Below, piece after piece: positions 17,505-24,997 of a DNA stretch of 41,657 nucleotides. The notes beneath the pieces are model-generated. The model was not told the DNA's origin, did no database searches, and saw only the letters and a program-made list of their open reading frames with translations. The stretch is from Thiohalocapsa halophila (GTDB lineage: Bacteria; Pseudomonadota; Gammaproteobacteria; Chromatiales; Chromatiaceae), in contig NZ_NRRV01000053.1 in NCBI RefSeq assembly GCF_016583825.1, positions 1 to 41,657 of the forward strand, in the 5' to 3' direction. Numbering within the stretch: position 1 is the stretch's first letter; every line of letters begins with the position of its first letter. Made by a program: the position numbers and the translations under genes.

Positions 17505-19382
17505 ATGACGGAGAGTGTGTCTGAGACGGGAACACTGGTGTTGGTGGTTCGGGGGTGGGGCGGCGCCGTCAAACTGCCGTTCTGGTCCGTGGCGGGCGGC
17601 ACCCTGCCGCAGCCCTTTCTCGACCTGCTCCAACGGACCCTGCCCGGGGCCGATATCCTGACGCCGGATCTTCCGATGGGCACCTTGTCCAACGCGGACC
17701 CTGCCGACCTCGTGGACCAGTTGCTCGGGGCCGTGGATCGGCGCTTCGAGGAGCGCCCCTTCAGCAGGCTCATCATTGTGGCCTTCAGCGCCGGTACGGT
17801 GCTGGCCCGCAGCTTCTTCAGCCGGGCGCAGGGCGCGCAAATGCCGGAGGCTGGGCCGGTCGGCGGGTCAGCGGCCCATGCGCTCCCCAGGCTGGACCCG
17901 GCGACGGCGCGGCCCTGGGCGGACCGGATTGAGCGCATCGTGCTGCTCGCGGGGGTTACGCGTGGCTGGACCCTCTCGTCGGCGACGCCGGTGCTGTTGC
18001 GCCTCGTGTCCCGGTGGGTCCTGTTCTTTCTGAACACCAGCGCGCAGTTTCAGCGCAAGGGCTGGGCCTTCATCGAGCGCTTCAGGCGCGGCGCGCCCTT
18101 CGTGGTGGAGAGCCGGCTGCTGTTCCATCAGGTGGAGCGGCATTTCGCGGCGGCGGGCCGCGATCTGCCACAAACGGTGTTGCTGCTGGGCTCGGAAGAC
18201 GAGTATGTCTCGCCCGCGGATGCGCTCGACCTCGGCCTGCGCAAGGACTACAGCTACATCGAGGTACCCTGGAGCAGCCACACGGACATCCTGGACGTTG
18301 GATTGCCCGAAGCCGCGGACACGCCTGACGCAGGCCGGGCCGCGCATCGGCGCCGTGCCCAGGCCAAGCGCACAGAGCTGATCGGTCGGGCGCTGACCGA
18401 GTCCCGGGCGCAGTTGCAGACCATCGCCATGCACCCGGACGACGTCGACGATTACCTGGACGACATGGATCGTCCGGTGGTCGTCCCGGGCGCGGCGTCG
18501 GCGGAGGAGCCGCAGGTGGCGGGCGTCGTCTTCATCATCCACGGCATCCGCGACAACGGCTTCTGGACCAAGCGCGTGGCACGCGAGGTGAAGGCGCTGG
18601 CACGCTCCCGTCGGGGGGCGGTACGCGCGCCGACGCCGACCTACGGCTATTTCTCACTGCGGGACTTTATCGTCCCCTGGGGGCGGCGGGACGCGACCTA
18701 CTGGTTCCTCGAGAAGTTCGCCGAGATCCGCATCCGCTATCCCGACGCGCCGGTGAGCTTCATCGGCCACAGTAACGGCACCTACCTCGCGGCCCATGCG
18801 CTGGAGCTGTCGCCCTTCGTTGCGCTGCGGCGGGTGGTCTTCGCAGGCAGTGTGGTGCGCACCAGTTTCGACTGGGCGCGCTTCGGCGCCAGGGTGGGCG
18901 AGGTCCTGAACCTGGTTGCCAGCCGTGACCGCGTGGTGGCCTACATGCCCGGCGCGTTCGAGCGGCTGGGTCTGGGGCGCCTCGGCGTCGACGTCGGCGG
19001 CGGGGGCTTCGAGGGGTTCACGGCCTCCGAGGGCAGCGCAACGCCGACCGCGGACGGCTCGCCCAGCCCTAAGGTGCACAACTTCCGTTTCGTCGCCGGT
19101 GACCACGGCGCCGGTGTCAGCGAGTCGATGTGGCGGGACCTTGCGGCATTCGCGCTGGAAGGGACGCTGCCGGAGCAGCGCGCCGGGGACCCGCTGCGGC
19201 CCGCCGAACGGACGCCGCGCGAGCAGCGCATCGGGCGCATCGCGCCCGCGGTGCCCGTGGTGGCGCTCGCGCTCCTCCTGGCTTTCATCGTGGCGATGGT
19301 TATCGGCCTCGAGGACGGCGAGCTGGCCGCCGCGGCGGCGGCTGTCGCCGTGTTCATCACCTGGTTCCTGCGCGAGTACTAG
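17505..19382 (+). CDS. Tandem alpha/beta-hydrolase with C-terminal membrane anchor
   Basis: A 625-residue protein with two hydrolase-like domains. The first (1-~290) has an atypical nucleophile elbow AFSAGTV (Ser95) and an HTDIL His candidate. The second (~325-570) has VVFIIHGIRDNGFW (oxyanion strand), a canonical elbow IGHSNGT (Ser423), an Asp candidate in VASRDRVV and a His in VAGDHGAG. Two hydrophobic segments near the end (VPVVALALLLAFIVAMVIGL and AAAAAAVAVFITWFL) should anchor it in the inner membrane with the hydrolase on the cytoplasmic side. Start chosen for GGGAGG at 17492-17497. Likely an esterase/lipase; substrate unknown. Confidence 0.8.
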   Translation: MTESVSETGTLVLVVRGWGGAVKLPFWSVAGGTLPQPFLDLLQRTLPGADILTPDLPMGTLSNADPADLVDQLLGAVDRRFEERPFSRLIIVAFSAGTVLARSFFSRAQGAQMPEAGPVGGSAAHALPRLDPATARPWADRIERIVLLAGVTRGWTLSSATPVLLRLVSRWVLFFLNTSAQFQRKGWAFIERFRRGAPFVVESRLLFHQVERHFAAAGRDLPQTVLLLGSEDEYVSPADALDLGLRKDYSYIEVPWSSHTDILDVGLPEAADTPDAGRAAHRRRAQAKRTELIGRALTESRAQLQTIAMHPDDVDDYLDDMDRPVVVPGAASAEEPQVAGVVFIIHGIRDNGFWTKRVAREVKALARSRRGAVRAPTPTYGYFSLRDFIVPWGRRDATYWFLEKFAEIRIRYPDAPVSFIGHSNGTYLAAHALELSPFVALRRVVFAGSVVRTSFDWARFGARVGEVLNLVASRDRVVAYMPGAFERLGLGRLGVDVGGGGFEGFTASEGSATPTADGSPSPKVHNFRFVAGDHGAGVSESMWRDLAAFALEGTLPEQRAGDPLRPAERTPREQRIGRIAPAVPVVALALLLAFIVAMVIGLEDGELAAAAAAVAVFITWFLREY

Positions 19383-19434
19383 AGGCTCGGCTCCGGTGCG
19401 CCGGTGCGACGCGGGCAGCGTCCGCGGCCCGGCG

Positions 19435-19812
19435 TCAGGCCCCGCCGGCGTCGGTCTGACGCTGCGCCCGCGCTGTCCGCTCCACCGGGATGTAGTGCTC
19501 GATGCCGGGGAGGTCGTAGAGATAGAGGTAGGGGTCCGGCGGCAGGAGATGGAACCAGCGGCCGGGGTCAAAGAAGCGGTGGGTCGGGAGGAAGAAGAAC
19601 AGAACGAGCAACCCGGCAAAGGTGGTGAGGCTGCGGGCGTCGATGGCGGTGCGCCGCTCACCGCCGCCCCCGCGGCGGATACTGCGGCTGCGGCGGCTCG
19701 TGGAGGGTATCGGCCGGCTCGGCGACCTGGCCGGTGCGGGCGCCGGGCTGCGTCTCGGCGAAGGCGCCGGCTCGCACGGGTCGGTGCTGCGCTGCAGGGC
19801 GGTGGCGCGCAT
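19435..19812 (-). CDS. Hypothetical small membrane protein
   Basis: A 125-residue candidate in the strand and position expected for a gene downstream of the repressor. After an Arg/Pro/Ser-rich start there is one hydrophobic segment (LTTFAGLLVLFFFLPTHRFF), then a conserved-looking tail WFHLLPPDPYLYLYDLPGIE. The start is uncertain; the frame is open upstream into the repressor gene, and a longer start before GGLIRQGYTGLLVLM is possible. No family recognised. Confidence 0.45.
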   Translation of the reverse strand: MRATALQRSTDPCEPAPSPRRSPAPAPARSPSRPIPSTSRRSRSIRRGGGGERRTAIDARSLTTFAGLLVLFFFLPTHRFFDPGRWFHLLPPDPYLYLYDLPGIEHYIPVERTARAQRQTDAGGA

Positions 19813-19969
19813 GAGCACCAGCAGGCCGGTGTAGCCCTGGCGGATGAGCCCACCGGGAGCGCGAGCAGTGTCGGTTGCGCTCGCATCGCGCGCAGCGCCG
19901 TCCCGGTGCCGGCTGCGTGCGCCCTCGTCGCCATGGGCCGCGCCCGTGATCGGGGACCCGCCCGTGGCC

Positions 19970-20518
19970 TCAGACGTCGCTGTCGCCAGCCGCGGTGTCT
20001 TCGTGCACCTCGTCGGTGCCGGCCCCGCGAGGCCGTCTCCCGCGCAGCCGTTGCAGATCACGCCGATGCTCGATGGTGCACTCGCGCAGCAGGGCGAGCA
20101 GCGACACATAGCCGAGCTTGCTCAGCCCGCTCTGCGTCTCGAGCGAGGACAGCGCCGCCCACTCGGTCGGCTCGATCCGCAGCGCGGCCACCAGGTCGGC
20201 GTCTTCGGCCAGCGCGCGCAGCCCGAGCCCGCTCGCGGGCGCATCGCGCACGTCGGCCCGTGACGCCGGCAGCCGGTCTCCACCGTCGGCCTGGCTTGCG
20301 CCGTGCCGGTCCTCGTCGAGTCCGAGCAGATAGCTGACGGTGACCCCGTAGAGCTTCGCCAGCTCCTTGAGCTTGGCGAGGCCGGGCTCTTTGTCGCCGC
20401 GCTCCCACTGTCCGGAGAGACTCGCCGAGACTTTGAGTTGTTTGCTCACCTGACTCTGCGTGAGCCCGGTGCGCTCGCGTGCCAAGCGCATCCGCTGCAG
20501 GTTGAGCCCAGACATCAT
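19970..20518 (-). CDS. XRE/CI-type transcriptional repressor
   Basis: A 182-residue protein with an N-terminal helix-turn-helix of the Cro/C1 type (LARERTGLTQSQVSKQLKVS, then WERGDKEPGLAKLKELAKLY). The C-terminal part is helical with no LexA-type Ser/Lys protease motif visible, so induction would not be by simple self-cleavage. It is transcribed away from the Cro-like gene at 20667, giving the classic phage immunity arrangement with dyad sequences between the two. It is the likely repressor of the downstream replicon. Start at 20518 (MMSGLNLQ) rather than upstream. Confidence 0.85.
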   Translation of the reverse strand: MMSGLNLQRMRLARERTGLTQSQVSKQLKVSASLSGQWERGDKEPGLAKLKELAKLYGVTVSYLLGLDEDRHGASQADGGDRLPASRADVRDAPASGLGLRALAEDADLVAALRIEPTEWAALSSLETQSGLSKLGYVSLLALLRECTIEHRRDLQRLRGRRPRGAGTDEVHEDTAAGDSDV

Positions 20519-20580
20519 CAGCCGTCTCTGAATTGACCCCAGACCCACAAGGATGCCGCACTGAGAGTGTCAATGCCACA

Positions 20581-20622
20581 AAAACACCATAAGTGGTTTA
20601 TGCTTCGCACCATGAGTATCTT
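20581..20622. promoter_or_regulatory. Putative repressor operators between the divergent XRE genes
   Basis: Two related dyads lie in the 148-bp divergent gap: AAACACCATAAGTGGTTT (20582-20599) and GCACCATGAGTAT (20607-20619), spaced about two helical turns. Both share the pattern rCACC-3-AGT. The same pattern reappears at 21752-21783 and 22775-22832. The position between repressor and Cro-like genes supports an OR-like function. Confidence 0.6.
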
Positions 20623-20666
20623 GTCGCCGTAATTTCCACACTGAAGCCGCCTTCCGGCATTGCACC

Positions 20667-20987
20667 ATGGAGCCAGCCGCCAATCCTCAAGCACCCGATC
20701 TGACCCGCGTCTGCACCGATCAGGCGGCCATCGAGGCCGTGCTGGCGGCGATGCGCGCGCGCATCCGCGATCGCCGCGCGGCGCGCGGCTGGACCCAGAA
20801 GCAGCTCGGCGACCGCGCTGGCTGCTGGCAGACCTACATCGGTCAGATCGAGCGCGGACGCAAGACCCCGCCTCTGCCGACTCTGCTCGCCCTCGCCCAG
20901 GCCCTGGAGGTGGATGTGCGCGAGCTGCTCGCGCCTCCGCCGGGCGCGTCCGTGCCACCAGAGGTGTCCCAGGCCGACGCCGCCTGA
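20667..20987 (+). CDS. Cro-like XRE helix-turn-helix protein
   Basis: A 106-residue protein with one helix-turn-helix domain (MRARIRDRRAARGWTQKQLG, then YIGQIERGRKTPPLPTLLAL). It is the first gene rightward from the immunity region and probably antagonises the divergent repressor at 19970-20518. A 14-bp gap separates it from the O-like replication gene, so the two are probably co-transcribed. Confidence 0.8.
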   Translation: MEPAANPQAPDLTRVCTDQAAIEAVLAAMRARIRDRRAARGWTQKQLGDRAGCWQTYIGQIERGRKTPPLPTLLALAQALEVDVRELLAPPPGASVPPEVSQADAA

Positions 20988-21001
20988 GCCCGGGATACCG
21001 T

Positions 21002-21874
21002 GTGAGCTACCGCCTGACCGAGTGGGCGTGGTCGGTCGACGGGCTGTCCCCGCACGCCCGGCTGTCGCTGCTCGCGCTGGCTGACTGCTGCAACGGCTCG
21101 CGGCGCAATGCCACCTGCTGGCCGAGCCTCGCGCACCTGGTGTCCAAGACCGGCCTCTCGCGCGCCTCCCTCAAGCGGGCGCTGCGGGAGCTGGAGTCGC
21201 GCGCGCTGATCGACCGCCGCCCCGGCAACGGTCGCCGCGCCACCGTCTACCGCCTCGCCTGCCAGGACAGTCCGAACAAGCGCCTGGACCTCGGCGACCC
21301 GACCGTTGCCCCCCGCCCCGAGCAAGCCGCAGCCGCGGCCAAGTCGCCGCGGCCGCAGGCATCCGCGAGGGGGGTCACACAGACCCCCCTCAACGCATCG
21401 AGGGGGGTCACACAGACCCCTCTGGGGGAGCAACCTGAACCCCCAGGGGGATCACACAGACCCCCGGAACCAGGAATAGAACCAGGAAAGCCCCCAGGGG
21501 GCACAGAGAGAGATATCGCCTCCCCGCGTGCGCATGCGCGCGAGACCGAGCCGGCCGCCGGGACGGCTCTCTCTGAAGCCCCCGGGGGGGATTGGCGGGC
21601 GATCGCGGCGGCGGTGCGACCCGATCTGCCGGATGTCGCGGCGGTCCGCGCCAAGTTCGACGCCTACCACCGCGGCACAAGCTTCCGGGACCAGAGCGCC
21701 GCGGATCAGGCCTGGGAGCTTTGGCTGCTGCGCGAGCGGGTGACATACCAGGAGTGTGTGTCTAGAATCACTATAGGTGTGGACCGTGCACCGGGGGCAT
21801 TCCTCGCCACGATGCCCTCGGGATCCGAAGATCTGGCTGTCGAGTACGAGGTGCTCCGCCGCGATGAAGTCTGA
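21002..21874 (+). CDS. Phage O-like replication initiation protein with N-terminal winged helix
   Basis: A 290-residue protein. The N-terminal ~85 residues are the helix-turn-helix domain common to phage O-type and plasmid initiation proteins (LSLLALADCCNGSRRNATCW, SKTGLSRASLKRALRELESR, TVYRLACQ). A low-complexity linker follows, with GVTQTP and GGSHRPP repeats encoded by DNA iterons (separate entry), then a C-terminal ~90-residue domain (WRAIAAAVRPDLPDVAAVRA, QAWELWLLRERVTYQ). GTG at 21002 is chosen because the preceding frame overlaps the Cro-like gene. Overlap with the next gene by 11 bp suggests translational coupling. Layout and iterons parallel the lambda O gene. Confidence 0.75.
   Translation: MSYRLTEWAWSVDGLSPHARLSLLALADCCNGSRRNATCWPSLAHLVSKTGLSRASLKRALRELESRALIDRRPGNGRRATVYRLACQDSPNKRLDLGDPTVAPRPEQAAAAAKSPRPQASARGVTQTPLNASRGVTQTPLGEQPEPPGGSHRPPEPGIEPGKPPGGTERDIASPRAHARETEPAAGTALSEAPGGDWRAIAAAVRPDLPDVAAVRAKFDAYHRGTSFRDQSAADQAWELWLLRERVTYQECVSRITIGVDRAPGAFLATMPSGSEDLAVEYEVLRRDEV
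21369..21465. repeat. Iteron-like palindromes inside the O-like gene (candidate replication origin)
   Basis: Three copies of GGGGTCACACAGACCCC-type palindromes lie at 21369-21389 (8-bp perfect arms around ACACA), 21402-21420 and 21446-21465 (GGGGGATCACACAGACCCCC). A degenerate fourth (GGGGGCACAGAGAG) is at about 21497. Copies 1-2 read as GVTQTP but copy 3 is in another frame and reads GGSHRPP, so the DNA word rather than the peptide is conserved. Confidence 0.7.
21752..21783. promoter_or_regulatory. Operator-like pair at the end of the O-like gene
   Basis: ACCAGGAGTGTGTGTCT followed by ATCACTATAGGTGTGG repeats, in the same order, the words at 22775-22832 (ACCAGGAGTGTGTTTCT and GCACCCATAGTGTTT, the second in opposite orientation). 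It precedes the P-like gene by about 80 bp, so it may regulate an internal promoter. Confidence 0.45.
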
Positions 21875-22772
21875 TGACGTCACAGCCGCCGCCTTCGACC
21901 GCCGCCTGGAGGAGGTCATGGCCGCCTATATCCGTGAACGCCCGTCCGACGCGGCGCTGCGCGCGTGGTGGGCGGTGCTGGAGCCCTTCGCTTGGGAGGT
22001 CGTCGAGCCGGCGCTGCTGGCACACGTCGCCGACTGCAAGTTCCCGCCCACGCCCGCGGACATCTTCGAGCGGCTCGTGACGCAGGACGGCAGGCCCACC
22101 CCGGCCGAGGCTTGGTCGGTCGCCCTGCAGGCGGCGGACGAGGCTGCGACTGTCGTCTGGACCGCGGAGATCGCGGAGGCCTGGGCCGTCGCCAAGCCTG
22201 TGCTCGATGCCGGCGACAAGGTCGGCGCACGCCAGGCGTTCGTCGCCGCCTACGAGCAGCGCGTCGCCGAGGCGCGCCGGCGGCTGCGCACGACCGAGTG
22301 GCGCGTCAGCCTGGGCCAGGACCCTCAGCGCCGCACCGATGCGCTGCTCGCCGCCCAGCGTCAGGGCCTGCTGCCGCCACAGACCGTGGGACGGTTGCTG
22401 CCGGCCCCGGTGGCCGGCGCGGACGCGGACGCCGGCGCGGGCGGCCTCGACGAGGCGGCGGCCTCCGCGCAGGCCGCGGCCTTGCTCGCCGGCAATGTGA
22501 TCGCCTTCCCGATGCGCGACGAGCGCAACCGCCGGCGCTTCCTCGCCGCCGTGCGCGAGGGACTCGCGCGCGGCGAGGCCGACAAGGCCGCTGAGCAGGC
22601 GCGCCGCAGCGCCACCGAAGCGGCGCAGGAGGCCGAGCGTGAGCGGGCGCGGGCGAAGCGCCAGGTATCCCGCGAGGAGCACGCAGCGGCATTGCAGGCC
22701 GAGCTGGAGCGCCGCCGGCGCGAACGCGCGGAGGATGTCGATCCGGACGCCGGCGGCTCTTTGTCTGCCTGA
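21864..22772 (+). CDS. Phage P-like replication protein / helicase-loader candidate
   Basis: A 302-residue protein overlapping the O-like gene by 11 bp. The N-terminal domain (FDRRLEEVMAAYIRERPSDA, ALRAWWAVLEPFAWEVVEPA, KFPPTPADIFERL) resembles the small helical domains of phage helicase loaders/inhibitors such as G39P. The remainder is Ala/Arg-rich and largely coiled-coil (about residues 225-290). No Walker motif is seen, so it is not a DnaC-type ATPase. Position after an O-like gene supports recruitment of the host replicative helicase. The assignment is by fold-like pattern and synteny. Confidence 0.6.
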   Translation: MKSDDVTAAAFDRRLEEVMAAYIRERPSDAALRAWWAVLEPFAWEVVEPALLAHVADCKFPPTPADIFERLVTQDGRPTPAEAWSVALQAADEAATVVWTAEIAEAWAVAKPVLDAGDKVGARQAFVAAYEQRVAEARRRLRTTEWRVSLGQDPQRRTDALLAAQRQGLLPPQTVGRLLPAPVAGADADAGAGGLDEAAASAQAAALLAGNVIAFPMRDERNRRRFLAAVREGLARGEADKAAEQARRSATEAAQEAERERARAKRQVSREEHAAALQAELERRRRERAEDVDPDAGGSLSA

Positions 22773-22774
22773 AG

Positions 22775-22832
22775 AAAACACCAGGAGTGTGTTTCTCGAT
22801 CTTCAGCGGTGAAATAGCACCCATAGTGTTTA
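22775..22832. promoter_or_regulatory. Operator-like dyads upstream of the VRR-NUC gene
   Basis: AAACACCAGGAGTGTGTTT (22776-22794) has perfect 6-bp arms AAACAC/GTGTTT. A second site TAGCACCCATAGTGTTTA lies at 22815-22832. Both match the dyads of the immunity region. The 81-bp gap they fill is the only substantial gap in this early operon, which suggests a repressor-controlled promoter for the VRR-NUC and following genes. Confidence 0.6.
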
Positions 22833-22853
22833 GCCCCCCCCGGAGACCAGCGC

Positions 22854-23348
22854 ATGTCCTTCCGCCTCCAACGCCCCGAGCCGCCCGAGCAGGCGATCCA
22901 GGATGCCGTGCTGCGCTTCCTCGCGATCGACCGGCGCGTGGCCTGGGCGCAGCGGTTCAACACCGGGGCCATGCGGGTCGAGGGGCAGGATGCCCGCGGG
23001 CGCAGGACGCGGCGCTTCGTACAGTTCGCGTTCAAGGGCTGCTCGGACATCCTCGGTCAGCTCACCACAGGCCACCTGATCGCCTGCGAGATCAAGCGCC
23101 CCAGCACCAAGCCTACCCGCGAGCAAGCCGCGTTTCTGGCGACGGTCGAGTCGAACGGCGGGCTCGCGGTGGTCGCGCGCAGCGTCGAGGACGTCGAGCG
23201 TGCTCTAGCCGAGTTCGTTGCCCAGCCGGATACCCCCAGCAGAGCGGCGGGGTCGCGCCCGTCAGGCCAGACGGAACACGGCCAGCGGATCGGCGGTGTC
23301 GCCGGGCAGGGAGCCCGGCCCGCCCTGGAGCCGGGGGCGCTGGCATGA
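22854..23348 (+). CDS. VRR-NUC domain nuclease
   Basis: A 164-residue phage-type nuclease of the VRR-NUC (PD-(D/E)XK) family. Visible core: FNTGAMRVEGQ, FKGCSDILGQ (catalytic Asp), IACEIKRPSTKPT (E-x-K pair), then REQAAFLATVESNGGLAVVA. About 40 C-terminal residues are disordered-looking. In phages such proteins may act as structure-specific nucleases in replication or recombination. GGAGA lies about 9 bp before ATG. It overlaps the next ORF by ATGA. Confidence 0.85.
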   Translation: MSFRLQRPEPPEQAIQDAVLRFLAIDRRVAWAQRFNTGAMRVEGQDARGRRTRRFVQFAFKGCSDILGQLTTGHLIACEIKRPSTKPTREQAAFLATVESNGGLAVVARSVEDVERALAEFVAQPDTPSRAAGSRPSGQTEHGQRIGGVAGQGARPALEPGALA

Positions 23349-23539
23349 GCAATCGATACGCCGCAGGCCGCGGGCGCCAGAGCTGCCGCGGCGGTCGCCG
23401 CCCGATGCCGCTGCACCAGCCCGATCCGAAGCGCGCTCGGCGCGACGCGCGAGCCGAGCTCGAACGTGATGCTGCTCGCAGGCGGGACAACAGCGACTTC
23501 GCTTGTGCCTTCTCGCCCAAGTGGAGGAGCGCGGGATGA
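23345..23539 (+). CDS. Small basic ORF, translationally coupled
   Basis: A 64-residue, Arg-rich protein (MSNRYAAGRGRQSCRGGRRP) with no recognised family. It starts with an ATGA overlap on the VRR-NUC stop and ends with another ATGA overlap on the next gene, which argues it is translated. It may bind nucleic acid through its basic N-terminus. Confidence 0.5.
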   Translation: MSNRYAAGRGRQSCRGGRRPMPLHQPDPKRARRDARAELERDAARRRDNSDFACAFSPKWRSAG

Positions 23540-23997
23540 CCTGCACGTCCGTACAGCTCGCCGATGGCGGCCGCGCCGTCGTCTGCATGCGCGGACAGCG
23601 GGAGCCGCAGCCGCAGCGGTGCAGCGCCTGCGGGGCGCCGGCCGGTTTCCTGTGCGACGGCCCGCCGGCGGCTAAGGCCGGGCAAGGCACCTGCACTACG
23701 TCGCTGTGCGACGCCTGCCGCACGCCCCGCGGCGCCGCGGACCTGTGCGCCCACTGCGCCGCGGAGGATCGCCGCTGCGGCACCTGCGCGCGCTGCGCGG
23801 TGCATCCGGTGCTCGGGCGCTGGTGCCTGGCGGGCCGCCGCGCGGTGCCGGTGCTCCATGCCTGGCTGGATGCGCGCCCCACCTGCGGCCCGCTCGGGCG
23901 GTGGTGGCAGCCGGGCGGGCCGGTGGCAATCAGCGCCGACGACCTGGCCCGCGCGCGGGCCGACGCGAAGACCAACCGACGCGCCAAGCGTCGCTGA
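23536..23997 (+). CDS. Cysteine-rich zinc-binding protein (phage-type hypothetical)
   Basis: A 153-residue protein with at least five CxxC or similar pairs: CSACGAPAGFLC, CDAC, CAHC, CGTCARC, then CLAG. These should form zinc ribbons or knuckles. The C-terminal part (VLHAWLDARPTCGPLGRWWQ) is unlike known families. ATGA overlap with the upstream ORF. Similar Cys-rich proteins accompany phage replication genes, possibly as DNA- or nuclease-binding accessory factors; no function assigned. Confidence 0.6.
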   Translation: MTCTSVQLADGGRAVVCMRGQREPQPQRCSACGAPAGFLCDGPPAAKAGQGTCTTSLCDACRTPRGAADLCAHCAAEDRRCGTCARCAVHPVLGRWCLAGRRAVPVLHAWLDARPTCGPLGRWWQPGGPVAISADDLARARADAKTNRRAKRR

Positions 23998-24011
23998 CAC
24001 GGGAGCCAACC

Positions 24012-24260
24012 ATGCAAGAGCGCACCTACACCACAGGCACCGACAGCACCGCAGGGCAGGGCACACTCTACCCGGCGGTGACGGAGCTGAAGTGCCGCCT
24101 GAAGAAGCTCACCACCACGGACGAGGGCGCCGTCGCGCTGGCGATCGAGATCCAGATCACCGACGACGACGAGCTGGAGCAGATCCGCGAGCTGATCCGC
24201 GTCCAGCAGGGCGAGCTGGAGCTGAGCCTGACCGGGCGCCAGGGGGAGCTGTTCTCGTGA
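24012..24260 (+). CDS. Small acidic phage-type hypothetical protein
   Basis: An 82-residue protein with a beta-alpha pattern (LYPAVTELKCRLKKLTTTDE, VALAIEIQITDDDELEQIRE, GELELSLTGRQGELF). GGGAG at 24001-24005 supports the start. Its stop overlaps the next start by one base (TGATG), so it is in the same operon as the exonuclease. No named family. Confidence 0.65.
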   Translation: MQERTYTTGTDSTAGQGTLYPAVTELKCRLKKLTTTDEGAVALAIEIQITDDDELEQIRELIRVQQGELELSLTGRQGELFS

Positions 24261-24934
24261 TGGAGCGCCCCGCCGACTATTGCTTGGACGCGCCCGCGCG
24301 CGACGACCGCCGCCGGTCCGGGCAGCGCATCAACGGCCGGGCGCACCGGCCCCGGCCCGCCGCGGCGCCGCCCGTGGATGAGACGGTCACCGAGCGCGTG
24401 CAGCGCATCGCCCGCGGCTGGCTCGAGCGCCGGCCCGTCTACCTGGACACCGAGACCACCGGCCTCGGCAGCGACGACGAGGTGGTGGAGCTCGCCATCA
24501 TCGATCACGACGGTGGCGTGCTGGTGAACGAGCGGCTGCGGCCGCTCAAGCCCATCCCGCCGCAGGCGACGCGCGTGCACGGCATCGCCGACAGCGATGT
24601 GCTGCGCTGCCCGCAGTGGCCGCAGCTCGCCCGTCACGTCGCCGAGGTCGTGCGCCAGCGCTGCACGGTCATCTACAACGCCGGCTACGACCTGCGCCTG
24701 ATGGGCCAGAGCGCCCGCGCCCACGGCTGCGCGCCGCCGCTGGCCTCGAGCTGCTGCGCGATGAAGCTCTACGCCGCCTACCGTGGCGAGTGGGACGACA
24801 TTCACGCCAGCTACCGCTGGCACAAGCTCGCCGCGGCGGCGCAACACATGGGCCTCGCGGTGCCCGAGGACCTGCACAGCGCCCGCGCCGACGCCGAGCT
24901 GACGCGGCTGCTGGTGCTGGCGCTGGCTGACTGA
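24260..24934 (+). CDS. DnaQ-family 3'-5' exonuclease
   Basis: A 224-residue DEDD-type exonuclease. Exo I VYLDTETTGL, Exo II VIYNAGYDLRLM and Exo III HSARADAELT (DEDDh-type His) are all present, so the active site looks complete. The first ~60 residues are Arg-rich and disordered. It is probably a proofreading- or RNase T-like nuclease in element replication or repair. It is the last gene of the early cluster; the SOS-box promoter follows. Confidence 0.88.
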   Translation: MERPADYCLDAPARDDRRRSGQRINGRAHRPRPAAAPPVDETVTERVQRIARGWLERRPVYLDTETTGLGSDDEVVELAIIDHDGGVLVNERLRPLKPIPPQATRVHGIADSDVLRCPQWPQLARHVAEVVRQRCTVIYNAGYDLRLMGQSARAHGCAPPLASSCCAMKLYAAYRGEWDDIHASYRWHKLAAAAQHMGLAVPEDLHSARADAELTRLLVLALAD

Positions 24935-24963
24935 CGCACACATGCGGTGCGCGACACGCTATG

Positions 24964-24979
24964 CTGTCTATAATGACAG
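24964..24979 (+). promoter_or_regulatory. LexA (SOS) box overlapping a TATAAT -10 element
   Basis: CTGTCTATAATGACAG is exactly CTGT-N8-ACAG, the gammaproteobacterial LexA operator, with flanking G and TT. It contains TATAAT (24969-24974), a consensus -10. The patatin ATG follows 18 bp after the box. No strong -35 hexamer is seen. LexA binding here would directly occlude RNA polymerase. Confidence 0.8.
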
Positions 24980-24997
24980 TTGTTCAGAGATGTCAAC

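Noticed and set aside
16859..18037. N-terminal extension of the protease frame
   Set aside because: The extra ~390 codons run antisense into the hydrolase gene and lack domains; a signal peptide follows the ATG at 16858.
21369..21465. CRISPR array
   Set aside because: Repeats are palindromic, ~20 bp, irregularly spaced (33 and 44 bp) and lie within a coding gene; iterons explain them better.
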